A stretch of 64,000 nucleotides of DNA from Lachnospiraceae bacterium (GTDB lineage Bacteria > Bacillota > Clostridia > Lachnospirales > Lachnospiraceae): positions 1-64,000 of the forward strand of contig CAJTDX010000015.1 in the NCBI GenBank assembly GCA_910575155.1, in the 5' to 3' direction. Shown here one piece after another: positions 1-7,469 of the stretch (position 1 is the stretch's first letter; each line of letters begins with the position of its first letter). A program made the translations under genes and the position numbers. Below the pieces are notes generated by a model that saw only the letters and a list, made by a program, of their open reading frames with translations, was not told the origin of the DNA and made no database searches.

Positions 1-30
1 ATTTGTTCCTTTGCTACTGGCATAAAAATA

Positions 31-78
31 CTCCTTTTCGATAAGAATTTCCATATCCTAATTCTTACCAAAAAGGAG
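31..78. repeat. inverted-repeat hairpin
   Basis: Arms 31-49 and 60-78 are nearly complementary (CTCCTTTT..ATAAGAATT against AATTCTTACC..AAAAGGAG) around a 10-base loop. It could be a bidirectional terminator or a transposon end structure. The left flank is outside the window, so the gene it serves cannot be named. Confidence 0.5.
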
Positions 79-97
79 CCATTTATTTCCAAAAACA

Positions 98-272
98 CAA
101 ACTAATTTACACTACCTGTATTCAATGCCTGAAACAAGTCCGTAGATTAGCAGAAATTCCAGTTTATCTACTAACTGCCTTAACTTTCCTTAATTTTCAA
201 GGCTTTGTGGTATGCTAAGCCTCAAAATATGTATCCTTTTCCCTTGTTTTTGCGGTAGTGTAAATTAGTTTG
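98..272. mobile_element. MITE-like element with 19-bp perfect terminal inverted repeats
   Basis: Positions 98-116 and 254-272 are perfect inverted copies of GGTAGTGTAAATTAGTTTG. The 175-bp segment between the outer edges has no open reading frame, which fits a miniature inverted-repeat element or the fused ends of a deleted insertion sequence. The GTGTAAATTAG core recalls IS256-family ends, but that is from memory. No target-site duplication was recognised. The right end lies only about 8 bases from the left end of the IS1634-type element. Confidence 0.55.
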
Positions 273-279
273 GCTCTTT

Positions 280-2272
280 GTCAAGTTAGTTGAATTATCC
301 ATCTTTCTATGTCATAATCCCGTCTTTGACAGTTAGCAAAAGAAAAAATCGCTGTATCCCTTGTATTTTCTGGGCTACAGCGATTATTGTCGTTGTTACG
401 AATTATAGTAATTTATTCTTTCCCTTTACTTTTTTTCTGAATGGTTCTCATGCTGCTTTTGGTTATGAATTGATAATCCGTTCGGAAACCACAGACTTCA
501 TGGAGCGCATCCGTGATAAGCTCCCGCCTGTATAGTGGGATAAATCCCTGTTCCTGTATTTCGGCGAAATTTATTGCTTTTAGCGTATCTAATACTTCTT
601 TGCAGGTATACTTATAATCCAGTTTTTTCTCAAGAAAACGGTAGAGTGTTAATGCGAGAAAACAAATCAGAAAATGTGCTTTGATCCGGTTTTCATCCTG
701 TAAATAAACCGGCCTTGCACAAAAATCTGTTTTCATGATCTGGAAACATTCCTCGATCTGCCATCTGCCCTCACTTACTTTTAGGATATCACTGACCTCA
801 TCATCCAAAAGGTCTGTGCATACTGCATAGAGTCCGTCGTACCCAGCTTCGTCAGAAATCTTCTTTTCATCCAGATAATGTTGGATATCAGCCGCTTCCC
901 CTTCTTCTGTAACTGCTGTTTTTCCAATAAAACGGGCCGGGTCATTGGGATTTTTCCGGTTCTTTTTGGACTTCCCTGAATCCAGCATCTTCTGTGCCCT
1001 CTCTACCTGTTTGTCACGGATCGATTTCTGATAAAGGGCATATTTAGGGGAATACGTAATGATCAGGCGCTGATGCAGTTTCTTTGTGGTATAGGGTTCG
1101 TCTTTGTAATAAAGCCCTTTGTCATCCGCAGAAAGCTTTGTGATATCGACAGGGGTATCATCAGATATTCTTTTAAAGCCCTGCGGATTTAAAGCCCATT
1201 CTTTTTCTTCTTTCTTCAGCTTTTTGATGGACTGCGTTACGATATAAGCTCGTTCTCCCATGTGATTGTATTCCCTGATGGATTCAGAACCCAGTCCGGC
1301 ATCACTGCAATAAATGAATTTCTGGCATCCGAAATCCCCAAGGACTTTCTTTTCTAATGGCTTTAGGGATGTCTGTTCATTTGCATTTCCCGGAAAGAGT
1401 GAGAAAGCAAGGGGGATTCCATCCCCGTCCATAAACAGCCCCATTTGAATGATAGGGTTTGGTCTGTGTTCTTTACTTTTTCCGTATTTTTTGGTGCCAT
1501 CTTCCTGTTCAATTTCGAAGTAATAATTCGAGCAGTCATAATAAAGGATCTTGTCATTTCTCTTTCCAAGATAATAGCTGTTTTTATAGACTTCTGCCTG
1601 GATGAGGTCACATTCAGCGCCAAGGACATCCAATGCCCGGTACACATCATGGAGTTCGTAAGAAGGTTTCTCTAAAAACGCAGATGCTGCCTTGTAAGAA
1701 GAACGCTTGCTGCAAGGCTCCAAAATCCTTGTGTAGATCAAGTCAGACAGGATTGCGTTGATATCATACTTGAAATGATATTTCTGTTTTAACTTCCGGC
1801 AGATCTTATTCATTTGCAGCTGATAATAAACGGATTGGAGAAAAAGATAGCCGCCGCGGAAGAAGGCCTGTTTCCCATAATCTAATTGCTTGTCAGCGTG
1901 GAATGGGATCAATACTGTTTTTGCTTGTTTTTCCTTTTTATATTTTTCAGTTTCTATTTTCGCTTCATTTCTTGCCCATGCAACAACATCATCTCTTGTA
2001 GGGCCATGCTCGGGAAGAAGTTGTTCTAAAGTTCCCAGCTTGCGGACAATTGTAGAAGTAGTGCTTCCATTTGCTTTTACATAAGATTTGCAGATATAAA
2101 AAGACTCTGCATTTTTAGATTTTGTTATGTGAAGATTCATATATCATCCCTCCTTCTGTTATTATACAATACAATAACATAAAATAACATATATAAAAAC
2201 AAATAAACTGACACAAAAAAAGCAGGTTTTGTGCTACCTGCGAGAACTTTTTGGATTATTCAATTGTCAAAC
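280..2272 (-). mobile_element. IS1634-family insertion sequence
   Basis: The element is defined by its full-length transposase gene (413-2140, minus strand) and imperfect inverted ends. The left end near 280-301 carries TTGAATTATCCA and the right end near 2252-2272 carries the complement of TTGAATAATCCA (11 of 12 bases). The ends are my estimate from this similarity; the exact termini and the target duplication are not certain. The gene is uninterrupted, so the copy may be active. Confidence 0.6.
413..2140 (-). CDS. IS1634-family DDE transposase
   Basis: A 575-residue transposase of the IS4-superfamily/IS1634 type. It cuts and pastes the surrounding insertion sequence using a DDE metal-ion active site. 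Candidate catalytic residues are D202 (YYDCSNY), D280 (SDAGLGS) and E463 or E464 (WQIEECFQIMK). The N-terminal 100 residues match the usual leader ending in the HGPTRDDV and DYGKQAFF region of this family. A GGAGGGATGATAT-like ribosome site precedes the ATG at 2140. The length is normal and there is no frameshift. Two short hydrophobic stretches in the C-terminal third (around HFLICFLALTLYRFLEKK) belong to the transposase fold and are not membrane segments. Confidence 0.93.
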   Translation of the reverse strand: MNLHITKSKNAESFYICKSYVKANGSTTSTIVRKLGTLEQLLPEHGPTRDDVVAWARNEAKIETEKYKKEKQAKTVLIPFHADKQLDYGKQAFFRGGYLFLQSVYYQLQMNKICRKLKQKYHFKYDINAILSDLIYTRILEPCSKRSSYKAASAFLEKPSYELHDVYRALDVLGAECDLIQAEVYKNSYYLGKRNDKILYYDCSNYYFEIEQEDGTKKYGKSKEHRPNPIIQMGLFMDGDGIPLAFSLFPGNANEQTSLKPLEKKVLGDFGCQKFIYCSDAGLGSESIREYNHMGERAYIVTQSIKKLKKEEKEWALNPQGFKRISDDTPVDITKLSADDKGLYYKDEPYTTKKLHQRLIITYSPKYALYQKSIRDKQVERAQKMLDSGKSKKNRKNPNDPARFIGKTAVTEEGEAADIQHYLDEKKISDEAGYDGLYAVCTDLLDDEVSDILKVSEGRWQIEECFQIMKTDFCARPVYLQDENRIKAHFLICFLALTLYRFLEKKLDYKYTCKEVLDTLKAINFAEIQEQGFIPLYRRELITDALHEVCGFRTDYQFITKSSMRTIQKKSKGKE

Positions 2273-2503
2273 TCCCGTGTTGCCAGAGGAAAATACACAT
2301 CTTTAAAATTTGAGTGGGCAAATAAGTAGTTTTAAACTTACTTGCCCTGATTTCTATAAGGCTGTCATTCCATTTCTTGTCTGTTCTTTTTCATAATCCC
2401 CAAATTTTTTATAGTTGCGCCCCTACAGTCACAGATAAATTAATTCAGCTTGCTACAATCAATATAAGGGTTTTGGTTAGTCGCAGGCAAAAGGGGTGCT
2501 GTT
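2273..2503. other. non-coding stretch with a GGGCAA..TTGCCC hairpin
   Basis: No convincing gene lies between the insertion sequence and the XRE gene. A hairpin at 2316-2347 pairs GGGCAAATAAGT with ACTTACTTGCCC. The same CTTACTTGCC arm recurs in the terminator after the XRE gene at 2781-2790, so the small gene is bracketed by two related hairpins. Confidence 0.5.
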
Positions 2504-2755
2504 ATGCAATGGTTTCTACAAGATATAAGTATAGGAGAAAATTTAAAAATTCTAAGAGAAAGATTTGGTTACTCGCAATCAGAATTAGTGGCGAAATTAC
2601 ATCTTATGGGAAGCAATATGTCACGCAGCACTTATTCCAAAATCGAAACTGGCACTCGGAATATACGGATTAGCGACTTTCTCGCATTGAAACAAATTTA
2701 TGGCGTGGATTTTTCGGAATTTTTTATTGGATTGTTACCAGATAGTGAAAAATAA
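2504..2755 (+). CDS. XRE-family transcriptional regulator (83 aa)
   Basis: A small single-domain DNA-binding protein. The XRE/Cro helix-turn-helix spans about residues 9-72: NLKILRERFGYSQSELV for the first helices, then MSRSTYSKIETGTRNI for the recognition helix and following turn, then the usual hydrophobic helix LALKQIYGVDF. There is no sensor or peptidase domain, so it probably acts as a dimeric repressor. AAGGGGTG lies upstream of the ATG at 2504. It stands alone, with a bidirectional terminator directly downstream and the next gene facing it. Its target is unknown; the hairpins on both sides are candidates because they share sequence. Confidence 0.85.
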   Translation: MQWFLQDISIGENLKILRERFGYSQSELVAKLHLMGSNMSRSTYSKIETGTRNIRISDFLALKQIYGVDFSEFFIGLLPDSEK

Positions 2756-2795
2756 AAAGGCAAGTAGAGCAATTCATCAGCTTACTTGCCTTTTT
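2754..2795. terminator. bidirectional terminator between convergent genes
   Basis: AAAAAGGCAAGTA at 2754-2766 pairs with TACTTGCCTTTTT at 2783-2795, giving A and T tracts on the correct sides for both directions. It separates the XRE gene (plus) from the alpha-CTD-like gene (minus). Confidence 0.8.
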
Positions 2796-2807
2796 GCTGG
2801 GTATCTG

Positions 2808-3530
2808 TCAGCAATGTCCTATGGTATCCAGAAGTTTGGGAGATAAAGAAGTCATTTCTTTCAGTTGTTCCTTGTTATAATCAGAAAATTGCGACACTGT
2901 GGATATTTCGTATTTCTGCCATATCAAGAAAGTTTTTTTCTTCGGAAGAATCTCAAATAGATACTTGTCCTCCCAACCTTCAAACATGACTCCATTTTTC
3001 TTTAGTGTGTAGTATGTTTTCATTGTCAGGGTATAATCACGCTGGCAAATGACATATAAATCATGGGCTGTCTTGTGTTTAAAGTCGTCCATACAGAATA
3101 TATTGTTCTGAAAAAAGATAGTGTGCAGTGCAACAGGAAAATGGCAACTGTCAAATGCCTGCTTAATAGAAGCAAGAGAACATATCTGAATGTCATGCTT
3201 CTGGCATATGTTGTCAAGTTCCGGCATTGTAGCTTCGCCCAAATTACGGAACTTCAATATTTCCTTTCTGGGATGTATTGATAACTGTGAGAGGTATAAA
3301 ACGTTATTCCGCATAAGGATATTCTGTAGCCGTTTTAACATGGGAATATCATTAACAAATATTTCATTTTCCAGCGGGTACAAGTATCCTAATGCGTTCA
3401 GTTCATTGGCAATAGCAAGTGTATTGTGGTTTTTGGGACATTTATTTGTGGAGATACGCAGGCGGTATGAATAAAAATAATTTCCGGTTGTGCATTGATA
3501 TCTGTGCGTGTTACAATGGTTGCAACACAA
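2808..3530 (-). CDS. protein with RNA polymerase alpha C-terminal-domain-like repeats
   Basis: A 240-residue reading frame whose middle (LSQLSIHPRKEILKFRNLG, then EATMPELDNI) closely follows the helix-hairpin-helix pattern of the RNA polymerase alpha-subunit C-terminal domain ([25 protein letters not shown]). The C-terminal part (ISTVSQFSDYNKEQLKEMTSLSPKLLDTI) looks like a second, weaker copy of the same fold. There is no alpha N-terminal dimerisation domain, so it is not a core polymerase subunit. Stand-alone CTD-like proteins of this kind occur in Clostridia, often on mobile elements; their role is not established. The true start is uncertain: the first 30 residues are cysteine-rich, unusual, and overlap the control region of the divergent gene at 3543. 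The N-terminus may be shorter or damaged. Confidence 0.6.
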   Translation of the reverse strand: MCCNHCNTHRYQCTTGNYFYSYRLRISTNKCPKNHNTLAIANELNALGYLYPLENEIFVNDIPMLKRLQNILMRNNVLYLSQLSIHPRKEILKFRNLGEATMPELDNICQKHDIQICSLASIKQAFDSCHFPVALHTIFFQNNIFCMDDFKHKTAHDLYVICQRDYTLTMKTYYTLKKNGVMFEGWEDKYLFEILPKKKTFLIWQKYEISTVSQFSDYNKEQLKEMTSLSPKLLDTIGHC

Positions 3531-3542
3531 GGGAGGAATATT

Positions 3543-4070
3543 ATGGAAACACTGGAAACAGCACTGGATAAAAATGGCAATAAGGTTGTTATTTTGCCGG
3601 ACATTATTTTTTCAGGCAAACAGAATATCGACTGGAATGAGGTGGAGAAGTATCTGGAACGTTTTGTCGGGGAATTGGTGGAAGTAGTGGAGACCGGCGA
3701 CATTATTTATTTGGGAAAAGACTTCCCGGATGAATATTCCGGTTCAAAATATACAAGGAAAATGAAAGGCGGCAGGGCAAAGGCGAAAGCCAATGCGGCA
3801 CAGGGCATCCGTGAAATGGTGGGGATTGCAACGGATAAAAGATTCCGAGAGAACCGGAAAGAGAAACATTCCGTTGATGCCTCTAACGGCTGGTATTACT
3901 ATACGACACGGTTTGCCATGCCAATATATGATAATGATGTGAAAACGGAAAACTATAATATTTATTCCGGCTGTCTGGTGGTAAACTGTACGGGGAAAAG
4001 GAAGATATACCTGTATGATCTGGTGGACATAAAAAAAGAAGCGAGTAACCCACTCAGGACTAACAGGTAG
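3543..4070 (+). CDS. polyvalent-protein domain protein (LPD3/PBECR-like)
   Basis: A 175-residue protein. The start at 3543 is chosen because GGGAGGAATATT sits directly upstream. The core AKANAAQGIREMVGIATDKRF followed by RENRKEKH, NGWYYYTTRFAMPIYD and KIYLYDLVDIKKEASNPLR resembles a domain found at the ends of large polyvalent proteins of phages and conjugative elements. I recall this domain as LPD3, or one of the Barnase-EndoU-ColicinE5-RelE-like (PBECR) nuclease domains. If that is right it may be an RNase delivered or kept by a mobile element, but the catalytic residues cannot be named here. It is divergent from the alpha-CTD-like gene and followed by about 230 bases without a gene. Confidence 0.5.
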   Translation: METLETALDKNGNKVVILPDIIFSGKQNIDWNEVEKYLERFVGELVEVVETGDIIYLGKDFPDEYSGSKYTRKMKGGRAKAKANAAQGIREMVGIATDKRFRENRKEKHSVDASNGWYYYTTRFAMPIYDNDVKTENYNIYSGCLVVNCTGKRKIYLYDLVDIKKEASNPLRTNR

Positions 4071-4297
4071 CCAGTGGTACAAAACCGCCTCTCTTTACTT
4101 AGAAGAATACCACTGGGCAGAAAATTTGTCAATCCTTTTTTCGGCTTTGATATAGGGGAAATGTGGGATGTGAGGCAGGAAACGGTAAGTGAAAGTGGGT
4201 GCAGGTAAATGTTTATTGACGAAACCATAGAACTACGGGAAGATTTGCCAGTAAGTTGAATAAAATGCAAAGTTAAGGTTTCTATAGGAGGGCAGGC

Positions 4298-4829
4298 ATG
4301 ACTAAAGAGACAATCATGGAAGAACTGACAAATTTAATAAGCATCGGAGGAAATATTTTAACAACAAGGCATGAGACAAAATATACTGGAACTTGTGTAG
4401 ATGCTATACAATTTAATAGCTGGAAGACAAAGGTCATAGTTTTCTTAAACTCCTTTTTAAAAGAACAGACAGAAATCAAGGATGTATTTATTAAAGCAAA
4501 CCGTGAAGATTATGCCACGGCAGAAATATGTGTCCGAACTTTAGAAGATGTAAAAGAGTATGTGGAAAAAGTGCAAGGGTTGATTTCCTCCTTAAAAATG
4601 AAAAAACAGTTATTGAAGTAAAAAAACCAGACACGGATTAGCAGATAAGGAAGTTGGCGATCAGTTGATTATTGATGTCGATAGATATAAAGGGCATCCG
4701 GATTGTGAAAAACTAATCTGTTTTGTATATGATCCAGAAGGTAGAATTGGCAATCCAAATGGAATAATGGATGATTTAAATACACGTCATCAGGGATTTG
4801 TAACAGTGGTTATTCAACCCAATATGTAA
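4298..4829 (+). pseudogene. frameshifted PD-(D/E)XK-type nuclease gene
   Basis: The ATG at 4298, with GGAGGG upstream, opens a 107-residue frame that ends at 4621. The downstream DNA continues the same protein in two other frames. From 4579 one frame reads VDFLLKNEKTVIEVKK. From 4632 the next reads HGLADKEVGDQLIIDVDRY and continues to a stop at 4827-4829. The D...EVKK pair is the classical PD-(D/E)XK catalytic motif and the segment LICFVYDPEGRIGNPNG fits restriction-endonuclease-like domains of defence proteins. At least two frameshifts are needed to join the parts, so the gene is dead or the window carries sequence errors. The N-terminal helical part (DVFIKANREDYATAEICVRT) is unassigned. Confidence 0.75.
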
Positions 4830-4863
4830 AATATAAAGTTTATTGCATTATAATATGAAACAT

Positions 4864-4895
4864 GGGGCTATCGGGAAATAGATAGCCCCTTTTTG
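4864..4895 (+). terminator. Rho-independent terminator
   Basis: GGGGCTAT (4864-4871) pairs with ATAGCCCC (4882-4889) around a 10-base loop, followed by a T run. It ends transcription after the nuclease pseudogene and insulates the Fic gene. Confidence 0.85.
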
Positions 4896-4905
4896 GTCTT
4901 TTATT

Positions 4906-4968
4906 ATTCCGAAAACAATAAAATATTATTCCATTTCTGTTGATAATATTCCGAAAATAAGATATACT
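4906..4968 (+). promoter_or_regulatory. fic promoter with repeated ATTCCGAAAA boxes
   Basis: A strong sigma-A promoter is visible: TTGATA at 4940-4945, a 17-base spacer, and TATACT at 4963-4968. The decamer ATTCCGAAAA occurs at 4906-4915 and again at 4948-4957, inside the spacer. A partial copy (TATTATTCC) lies between them. A protein bound to the inner box would block RNA polymerase. The Fic protein has its own N-terminal helix-turn-helix, so autoregulation is plausible but not shown. Confidence 0.65.
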
Positions 4969-4994
4969 ATTGAAAGAAGGGAGATGCGATCTTT

Positions 4995-5906
4995 ATGTAT
5001 ATAACAGCAAAGCAGGCAGCAGAAAAGTGGGGGATTTCTGACAGACGAGTGCGTATACTTTGCTCGGAAGGAAAAATTTCGGGAGCCACACGAGAAGGGC
5101 GCAGCTGGATGATCCCATCAGATGCGAAAAAACCACAGGATGGACGTTTTAAAGCGACTGAAAGTTTACTGACAGCCATAGACCGGAAGAAAAGGGAACT
5201 TGATACCAGACGCCCGTTGACTGAGGGTGAGCTGGAACGCTTGACTGAGGAATTCATTATTGAATATACTTATAATTCAAATGCAATTGAGGGAAACACC
5301 CTAACCCTTCGTGAAACGGATATGGTTTTGCGTGGCCTGACGATTGACAGAAAGCCTTTAAAAGATCATATGGAAGCAGTCGGGCATAAAGAAGCGTTTG
5401 ATTTTGTGCGGGATTTGGTAAAAGAGCAGATTTCTTTATCGGAGAGTATTATCAAGCAGATACACTATCTTGTATTAGCGGATAAACGGGAGGACCGGGG
5501 GGTTTACAGAAGAGTCCCCGTCAGAATTATGGGTGCGAAACATGAACCAGTACAGCCCTATTTGATCCAGCCTAAAATGGAACAGTTGTTGGAGGCTTAT
5601 AGGAATAGTACAGATCATATCATTCCCCGGCTCGCACGATTCCATATTGAATTCGAAGGGATTCATCCTTTTATAGACGGAAATGGCAGAACCGGGAGAC
5701 TGCTTATAAATTTGGAATTGATGAAAGCTGGATATCCGCCAATTGATATTAAATTTGCAGACCGGATTTCGTATTACAATGCATTCGATGAATACCATGT
5801 AAAGCATAATCTTGGTGCGATGGAAAAGTTGTTTGCAGGTTATATGAATGCAAGACTGGATAGTTATTTGGAAATGTTAGATAACGAAAATATACAAAAA
5901 AGTTAA
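4995..5906 (+). CDS. Fic-family protein with N-terminal HTH (AMP-transferase)
   Basis: A 303-residue Fic enzyme, which would transfer AMP (or a related nucleotide) from ATP to a target protein hydroxyl. The complete catalytic motif HPFIDGNGRTGR lies at residues 224-235, with the catalytic histidine at 224. The inhibitory helix motif SNAIEGN is at residues 95-101, N-terminal to the Fic core, making this a class II Fic protein that inhibits itself until E99 moves. Residues 1-45 form an excisionase/MerR-like winged helix (AAEKWGISDRRVRILCSEGK). There is no separate antitoxin gene next to it, as expected for class II. It has its own promoter and stands as a single transcription unit. Confidence 0.9.
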   Translation: MYITAKQAAEKWGISDRRVRILCSEGKISGATREGRSWMIPSDAKKPQDGRFKATESLLTAIDRKKRELDTRRPLTEGELERLTEEFIIEYTYNSNAIEGNTLTLRETDMVLRGLTIDRKPLKDHMEAVGHKEAFDFVRDLVKEQISLSESIIKQIHYLVLADKREDRGVYRRVPVRIMGAKHEPVQPYLIQPKMEQLLEAYRNSTDHIIPRLARFHIEFEGIHPFIDGNGRTGRLLINLELMKAGYPPIDIKFADRISYYNAFDEYHVKHNLGAMEKLFAGYMNARLDSYLEMLDNENIQKS

Positions 5907-5981
5907 TGGCTGCGGAAAATGAAAGAATTCTGAGATTCTTTAAAAATATGTGTTGTTTTATAAAGGGCAGAAATGATTAAA

Positions 5982-6326
5982 TCAGGAGATTGAGATTTCA
6001 TGGTTAACACATTTCCTAAAGATATAATGGACTGTATGAAAGGTTGTATTTTGTCTATTTTTTGACCTAAGAAGGATATTGTAGACTTTTTGCAGAAGGC
6101 AGGCTGTACTCAAAGGGAATTGATGCCTGAAAGCGAATATAGCCTCATCCAGCTTATTTATTTTCTTAAAATAATAAGGATTGAGATAAGCCCATTCTGT
6201 TAATCGTTTTAACATACTACGAAACTGCCCTATGCCCAAATCACTCCGCTTTTCCAAATTAGAAAAAACTCTTTCTATAATCTTTACCCTATGAAGATCC
6301 CTATCGCAAAAAGAAAAATTATGCAT
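5982..6326 (-). CDS. uncertain hypothetical protein (114 aa)
   Basis: Not recognised. The frame encodes a basic, aromatic-rich protein with a plausible folded segment in the middle (SDLGIGQFRSMLKRLTEWAYL). No clear ribosome binding site precedes the ATG at 6326, and the region is AT-rich. It overlaps the start region of the plus-strand frame at 6321, so at most one of the two is likely real. It may be a remnant of a larger gene. Confidence 0.25.
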   Translation of the reverse strand: MHNFSFCDRDLHRVKIIERVFSNLEKRSDLGIGQFRSMLKRLTEWAYLNPYYFKKINKLDEAIFAFRHQFPLSTACLLQKVYNILLRSKNRQNTTFHTVHYIFRKCVNHEISIS

Positions 6327-6566
6327 TTAAAACAGCTTCAGGAAATCAGAAATCATAAAATAAAACAAGAAAGACAACGTCAGGAAGAAATGGAAAAGAA
6401 GCGAAAAAATATAAATATCGGCACAAAAGAATTGAAAGATATGTTAGTTTTAATTATAGAAAATATGTATACAGTGAAAGAAATGCTTAATAGTAAAATA
6501 AAAGCGGCTCAAACAATGGGGAGAATATATGTTAACCCAATAAATATGTCAAATAAAAACACTTAA
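6321..6566 (+). CDS. small coiled-coil hypothetical protein
   Basis: About 81 residues from the ATG at 6321 (a start at 6291 is also in frame). The first half is strongly charged and helical (QEIRNHKIKQERQRQEEMEK), suggesting a coiled coil. The second half is a mixed helix (KELKDMLVLIIENMYTVKEM). No domain is recognised and the ribosome site is weak. The composition resembles small accessory proteins of mobile elements, but the evidence is thin. Confidence 0.3.
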   Translation: MHLKQLQEIRNHKIKQERQRQEEMEKKRKNINIGTKELKDMLVLIIENMYTVKEMLNSKIKAAQTMGRIYVNPINMSNKNT

Positions 6567-6710
6567 ACTAATAAAGAGTGTTATACTTTGATACTATACG
6601 TCAAAGTATAATTTTAGAAGTATTTTTCAATATAGAGATTTTAAGTTTTATCAGGAAAATATCCACAGATACATAGGAACATCGCAACAACGAAATTGAT
6701 ACAATGGGAA

Positions 6711-6763
6711 ACCGCAGAAAAGCCTGAAAATAAGGCATTTCGCGGGTTCTGCGGTTTTATTTT
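6711..6763 (+). terminator. terminator-like hairpin
   Basis: ACCGCAGAA (6711-6719) pairs with TTCTGCGGT (6747-6755), with a smaller GCCT..AGGC helix inside, followed by TTTATTTTTT. It may end transcription from the small gene at 6321. Confidence 0.7.
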
Positions 6764-6956
6764 TTCGCTTTTTGAGCCTTTTTTCTGTTGAGTGAGCAGC
6801 TCCGTTTTCTGATTTTGCACCACTTTTTAACGATAGCAGGAATCGTTAAAAGGTTTGAATGGGGCGGGGCAGAGCCTTGTACTGGGAGCGATAAAAAATA
6901 TTTAACAGCGGCACAGGCGGCAATTTCCAAATGATGCCATAGGAATTTGGGTACTT

Positions 6957-7320
6957 GCAGGCAAAAGTATTGAAGAATGGCTTAAAATCAAGGTTTTTAA
7001 GGTTTGATGGGGTTCATCACGGTGGTTGGTGGACCCCATTTTTTGTGTTTTTTAATGCCGCTGATAGGATGGCGATAGGGGAAAAAATCGTACTATCAGG
7101 CAAAAGTATACTTTCACGCAAAAGTCGGGGGTTTCCGTGATAGTATAAAACGGAAAGGTAAAAAGGAGTAGGATATTGGCGGTTTTGGCTGAAAGGTGTA
7201 TTAGCTTGACGGAAAATGCTGTCGATAAACGGGAGATATAATACAAACACGGAAACTGCTCGGAGTTTTCGTGTTTGTATATGAGTTTCCGTGATAGTAT
7301 GGAGTTTTGCATGATAGTAT
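6957..7320. repeat. iteron-like repeats in a gene-free stretch (possible origin or operator array)
   Basis: The stretch 6567-7469 holds no supportable gene. It does hold organised repeats. CAGGCAAAAGTAT occurs at 6958-6970 and 7097-7109, with a partial copy CACGCAAAAGT at 7115-7125. GTTTCCGTGATAGTAT occurs at 7131-7146 and 7285-7300, with a third variant ending in GATAGTAT at 7304-7320. A long inverted repeat ATACAAACACGGAAAC / GTTTTCGTGTTTGTAT occupies 7241-7280. A terminator hairpin (ATGGGGTTC / GGACCCCAT plus T run) sits at 7007-7045. This arrangement resembles iterons or partition sites of plasmids and integrative elements, but no replication gene is adjacent. Confidence 0.5.
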
Positions 7321-7469
7321 ACAGAAAAATTGAAAAAGGTAAAGAACGCATCAGCTTCTCGGCTTGTATTTGAAAACGGGATTTTCTCCTTAGAGCCGGA
7401 CATACAGTTATGAAAAGCCAGTCAAGGTTCTCCTGCTGATTTTTTTGTGCAGCATGACGGCTGGATGGT

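Noticed and set aside
290-535. Plus-strand open frame at the left IS end
   Set aside because: It covers the IS end and the antisense of the transposase C-terminus, has no ribosome site and no protein-like pattern.
6955-7140. 61-residue plus-strand frame in the gene desert
   Set aside because: It spans the terminator at 7007-7045 and two of the repeats, so it is better explained as non-coding.
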